Shown here piece by piece: positions 61,660 to 64,000 of a stretch of DNA of 64,000 nt. The stretch comes from Amaurobius ferox. Lineage: Eukaryota; Arthropoda; Arachnida; Araneae; Amaurobiidae. The notes beneath the pieces are model-generated. The model did not search any database, had not been told where the DNA came from, and worked only from the letters and a program-made list of their open reading frames with translations. Each line of letters opens with the position of its first letter. Position 1 is the stretch's first letter. The stretch is taken from assembly GCA_951213105.1 (NCBI GenBank), contig OX578142.1, forward strand, positions 122,044,731 to 122,108,730, in the 5' to 3' direction. Position numbers and translations under genes: made by a program.

Positions 61660-62830
61660 CCTGTCCCCCGATTTGCACGGAAGATAGGTTCTGCACAAAA
61701 CCGTATAAATTGAAATCTTGGATTTTGCTAAGTAAAATCGTGTAAAACGAAAATAACCCCAAAATGTGCATGATTCAGTCATTTATTTAAGTAAAGCAAA
61801 AGTAAGACATCTTAGAAAACTTAAAATTATACTTAATTTATAAAACAACAAACATATGAATACAGTAATATAACATATTTAATTTATTTTACATTAGGAA
61901 CAAAGAACAAAAAAACAAAAGGACCCTTAAAAATTAATTATAAGTTTAATCACTGTCATCACTTACATGTACTATCGGTCTTTTCTTTTAGGTATGATGA
62001 CACTTTCATCACTTGAGCTTTCTTGATGCGATTCTGGCTCAATGGTTGACGAATTAGGCAAGATCTCGGGTTGATAAGAAATTGTCATGAAATCGGTAAT
62101 TAACAATTGCGTAGGTTTTTTTTGCTAAATCATTATAGATCTCTTTATATTGATTTCAGCATTTACGAAGGTCTCGTTGCTATCGGAGAGCTTGATAAAC
62201 ATTTGTGTCATATTGTAAGAAATGGTTGCCCAATTTTCTTCCCAAATCCAGTCCTACGCTTATGATTCTTGCTGTGAACGCAACTGGTTCAAATTGCTCT
62301 TCATCAGAATCATTGTCTTCATCAATGTTTGTTTGTTTCACGAATCATGTTAATTAAATCATCTTAATTCAATTCTTCATCAGCCATTATTTCTTCAATA
62401 TCTGCCTGAGCTAAATCTTCAAAACCTTCTCCTCCTATAGTATGGGCCAACTCAGTGATCTGAGAATATTCATGCTCTATTGGTGATTTATCATTTCCAC
62501 TTTCAACAACATCCGGCCATATTGCTTTCCAGCAGGCGTTGATCGTTTGATCTGAGTGTATGACAGTCCAGCATGCTTAACACAATCTAAAATTGTAAAT
62601 TTATGATTGCTGCAGATTCCAGCTGCTACACCTTTTCTAATGGAGTCTTCATTTTTTCTTATTGTCCTTATTGTGGCTTCATTCATGGAGTAAAATTTAG
62701 CAACATCCGTTACTTTTTCTCTATTAGGTAGACTGTCTAATATTTGAATTTTAGTTTCTAAAGAAATAACTTTTCTTTTCATTTGATTTTTCTTCAAATC
62801 CTTTGACATTATAGAACCTTAACAAATTTA
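61660..62830 (-). mobile_element. Internally deleted Tigger/pogo element (Tigger-C)
   Basis: The right part (low coordinates) starts near cctgtcccccgatttgcacg, a terminus type common in pogo/Tigger elements (CTGTCCCCCGATTTACGCGG class). The gene is on the minus strand and keeps only its two ends. The other terminus above 62830 was not identified. Confidence 0.6.
62130..62809 (-). pseudogene. Tigger-C transposase lacking the DDE domain
   Basis: Minus strand: MSKDLKKNQMKRKVISLETK with the HTH TDVAKFYSMNEATIRTIRKN (62809 to about 62650), then a jump to the region after the catalytic core. That region reads INACWKAIWPDVVE (62540), HEYSQITELAHTIGGEGFED and ADIEEIMADEELN (62400), then decayed C-terminal codons. 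The CENP-B-type and DDE domains are missing. The first frame is open for 110 codons, so a short DNA-binding peptide could in principle be made. Confidence 0.75.
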
Positions 62831-63255
62831 CGTAAACTATAAAGATGCAAGAAAAACTATAAATGTTGAAAACTTACCAGTTCAAAAGATAAACGCACAA
62901 TAATATAAGCTTTGCTGCTAAAATGTTTCTGCACTATGTACTTGCATGAACCAGATAGCTTTATTGTTGTGAAATACATACGGGGATTCCCCTATTACGG
63001 GGATTTCCCTATACAGGGATTCCACTAAATGTATATATTTTACAACACCGGGAATCCCCTGTTGTTTTCATCAGTGTTACCAAAAGAATAAAATTCAAAA
63101 ATGTCATCAAATTTTTGTATAGGCGTATATGGAAAGGAATATACATTTTTATCAATTTTTTGAAATCTGTTAATTTATAAAACGTGTAAAAGCAAAAACA
63201 TATAAAACAAGTGCCATGTAAATCGGTGGATAAGTGTATATATATTATATATATA
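62831..63255. other. No gene; ggggattccc repeats
   Basis: Between 62975 and 63065 the motif ggggattccc (or its complement) appears four times in variants (acggggattcccctattacg, acggggatttccctatacag and others). A TA-rich stretch follows (63235-63255). Nothing coding is recognised. Confidence 0.5.
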
Positions 63256-63463
63256 CACTCTTTTGCAAAAAAAAAATGAAGCAACATGAAGAAAGTGACT
63301 GTTTTATTGAAATTAAATATGCATACAGCTCATACACAGGTAATGAAATGATTACAAAATCAAGGCTGTAGGACCTGAATGGTTAGCAATTGCATATTGA
63401 ATTTTCAAATTAGTAATTGGTGAAATCCCCCTTGGTGGCAATGCATGCTTGTATATGTCTAGG

Positions 63464-64000
63464 TCAGGAGTGATAAAGTTTCCTAATGTCATCCTGCGAT
63501 ACATTCTTCCAGGCATTCCTCAATTGTTGCTCCAGATCTGCTACATTTCGAGGTGCCCGAATCTGGCGGCTTAGCAAGTCCCATACATGTTCGATTTGCG
63601 AAAGGTCTGGTGACTTGCTGGCCAAGGAACAGCATCAACAGCATGGAGACAGTCCACAGATGTGCGAGCCATATGTGGCATGGTATTATCTGGTTGAAAA
63701 ATGGCCCCAGAATGATGTGCCATGGAGGGTAACGCAAATGGCCGTAAGGATTTCATCAACATATCGTCGAGCTATTAAAGGTGTACACAGGATGACTAGG
63801 GGCAACCTGCTGTCGTAAGAGATAGAACCCCACACCATCACACCAGGGGTAATGGCTGTGTGCTTGTTGAAGACCCAGACCACTCAACTGGCCCTAGGGA
63901 TTACAGTAGTTTTTTGAGTGGCCGGGAAGGGTCTGTGTGCCTGTGTAAAACAAAGGCTGATTGGGACTGGTGGCCTTGGCGCCTTCACACATGTACCCGA
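63464..64000 (-). pseudogene. Tc1-like transposase, C-terminal part (partial)
   Basis: Minus strand: TPGVMVWGSISYDSRLPLVI (63840) followed by YVDEIL, then GHFSTR*YHATYG (decayed second Asp region). Next are SPDLSQIEHVWDLLSRQIRA (about 63560-63620, with SPD and E) and PRNVADLEQQLRNAWKN, ending DDIRKLYHS with the stop at 63464-63466. It is interrupted upstream by a micro-SINE and by stops. Confidence 0.85.
63868..63932 (-). mobile_element. Micro-SINE insertion 5 (~65 bp)
   Basis: Between 12-bp duplications with one change (ctgtgtgcttgt at 63856-63867 and ctgtgtgcctgt at 63933-63944). On the minus strand: a few bases upstream of the usual start (acccttcc), then cggccactcaaaaaactact, inner hairpin CCC-TA-GGG, outer arm GAGTGGTC, TGGGTCTTCA. 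The outer 5' arm is GGCCACTC. It lies in the Tc1 transposase. Confidence 0.82.

Larger units (their letters stand above)
63256..64000 (-). mobile_element. Tc1-like element, 3' part, cut by the window end
   Basis: The terminus cactcttttgcaaaaaaaaa (from 63256, after TA) is a Tc1-type inverted repeat with gaagcaacatgaag inside. The transposase lies on the minus strand above it. The other end is outside the window. Confidence 0.85.

Overview
This window reads as intron and intergenic DNA of an animal, most likely an arthropod. It is AT-rich and almost wholly made of transposable elements. Among them lie three short minus-strand exons that I assign to BABAM1/MERIT40, the vWA-like subunit of the BRISC and BRCA1-A deubiquitinase complexes: 42662-42753, 18206-18326 and 16718-16804, in transcription order. 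The splice sites and codon phases fit, so about 24.3 kb of intron between the first two exons hosts much of the transposon pile. The mix of IS630/Tc1-mariner, Tigger, hAT, piggyBac, Copia, I-type LINE, tRNA-SINE and Penelope-like sequence would suit a chelicerate such as a spider, but the sequence alone does not settle this.

Layout. 0-7.6 kb: Tigger relic, a complete Tc1 element (1296-3154), AT-rich DNA with a higher-order tandem repeat, an IS630-type relic and a tRNA-SINE. 7.6-15.3 kb: an 849-bp tandem array split by a Copia element with identical 852-bp LTRs whose polyprotein lacks the reverse-transcriptase core. 15.3-18.7 kb: Tc1 relic and two BABAM1 exons. 18.7-24.5 kb: IS630-type element carrying a 4.2-kb hAT element. 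24.6-37.4 kb: a deep nest in which Tc1 is split by a Copia LTR, which is split by an IS630-type element, which holds a 6-kb LINE, whose ORF1 holds a SINE. The same Copia body carries a foldback insertion with a hammerhead-ribozyme-like core. 37.6-41.1 kb: 5'-truncated LINE with target-site duplications. 42.7 kb: BABAM1 exon. 44.3-48.8 kb: non-coding 4.5-kb terminal-inverted-repeat element made of two 2.2-kb direct copies. 50.5-56.7 kb: IS630-type element interrupted by a young, nearly intact Copia. 56.7-58.7 kb: mariner interrupted by a piggyBac-like MITE. 58.7-64 kb: Tigger with an inverted C-terminal half, a long-TIR MITE, an internally deleted Tigger, and a Tc1.

The most unusual signal is a family of tiny insertions (about 44-65 bp) with their own 8-17 bp target-site duplications, at seven places. 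They match only the 3' hairpin domain of the tRNA-SINE also present here. Four copies keep a closed outer stem with different but compensating bases, and the inner hairpin also varies in a paired way. This looks like a mobile structured RNA tail, a 'micro-SINE', and I treat it as the main discovery candidate.
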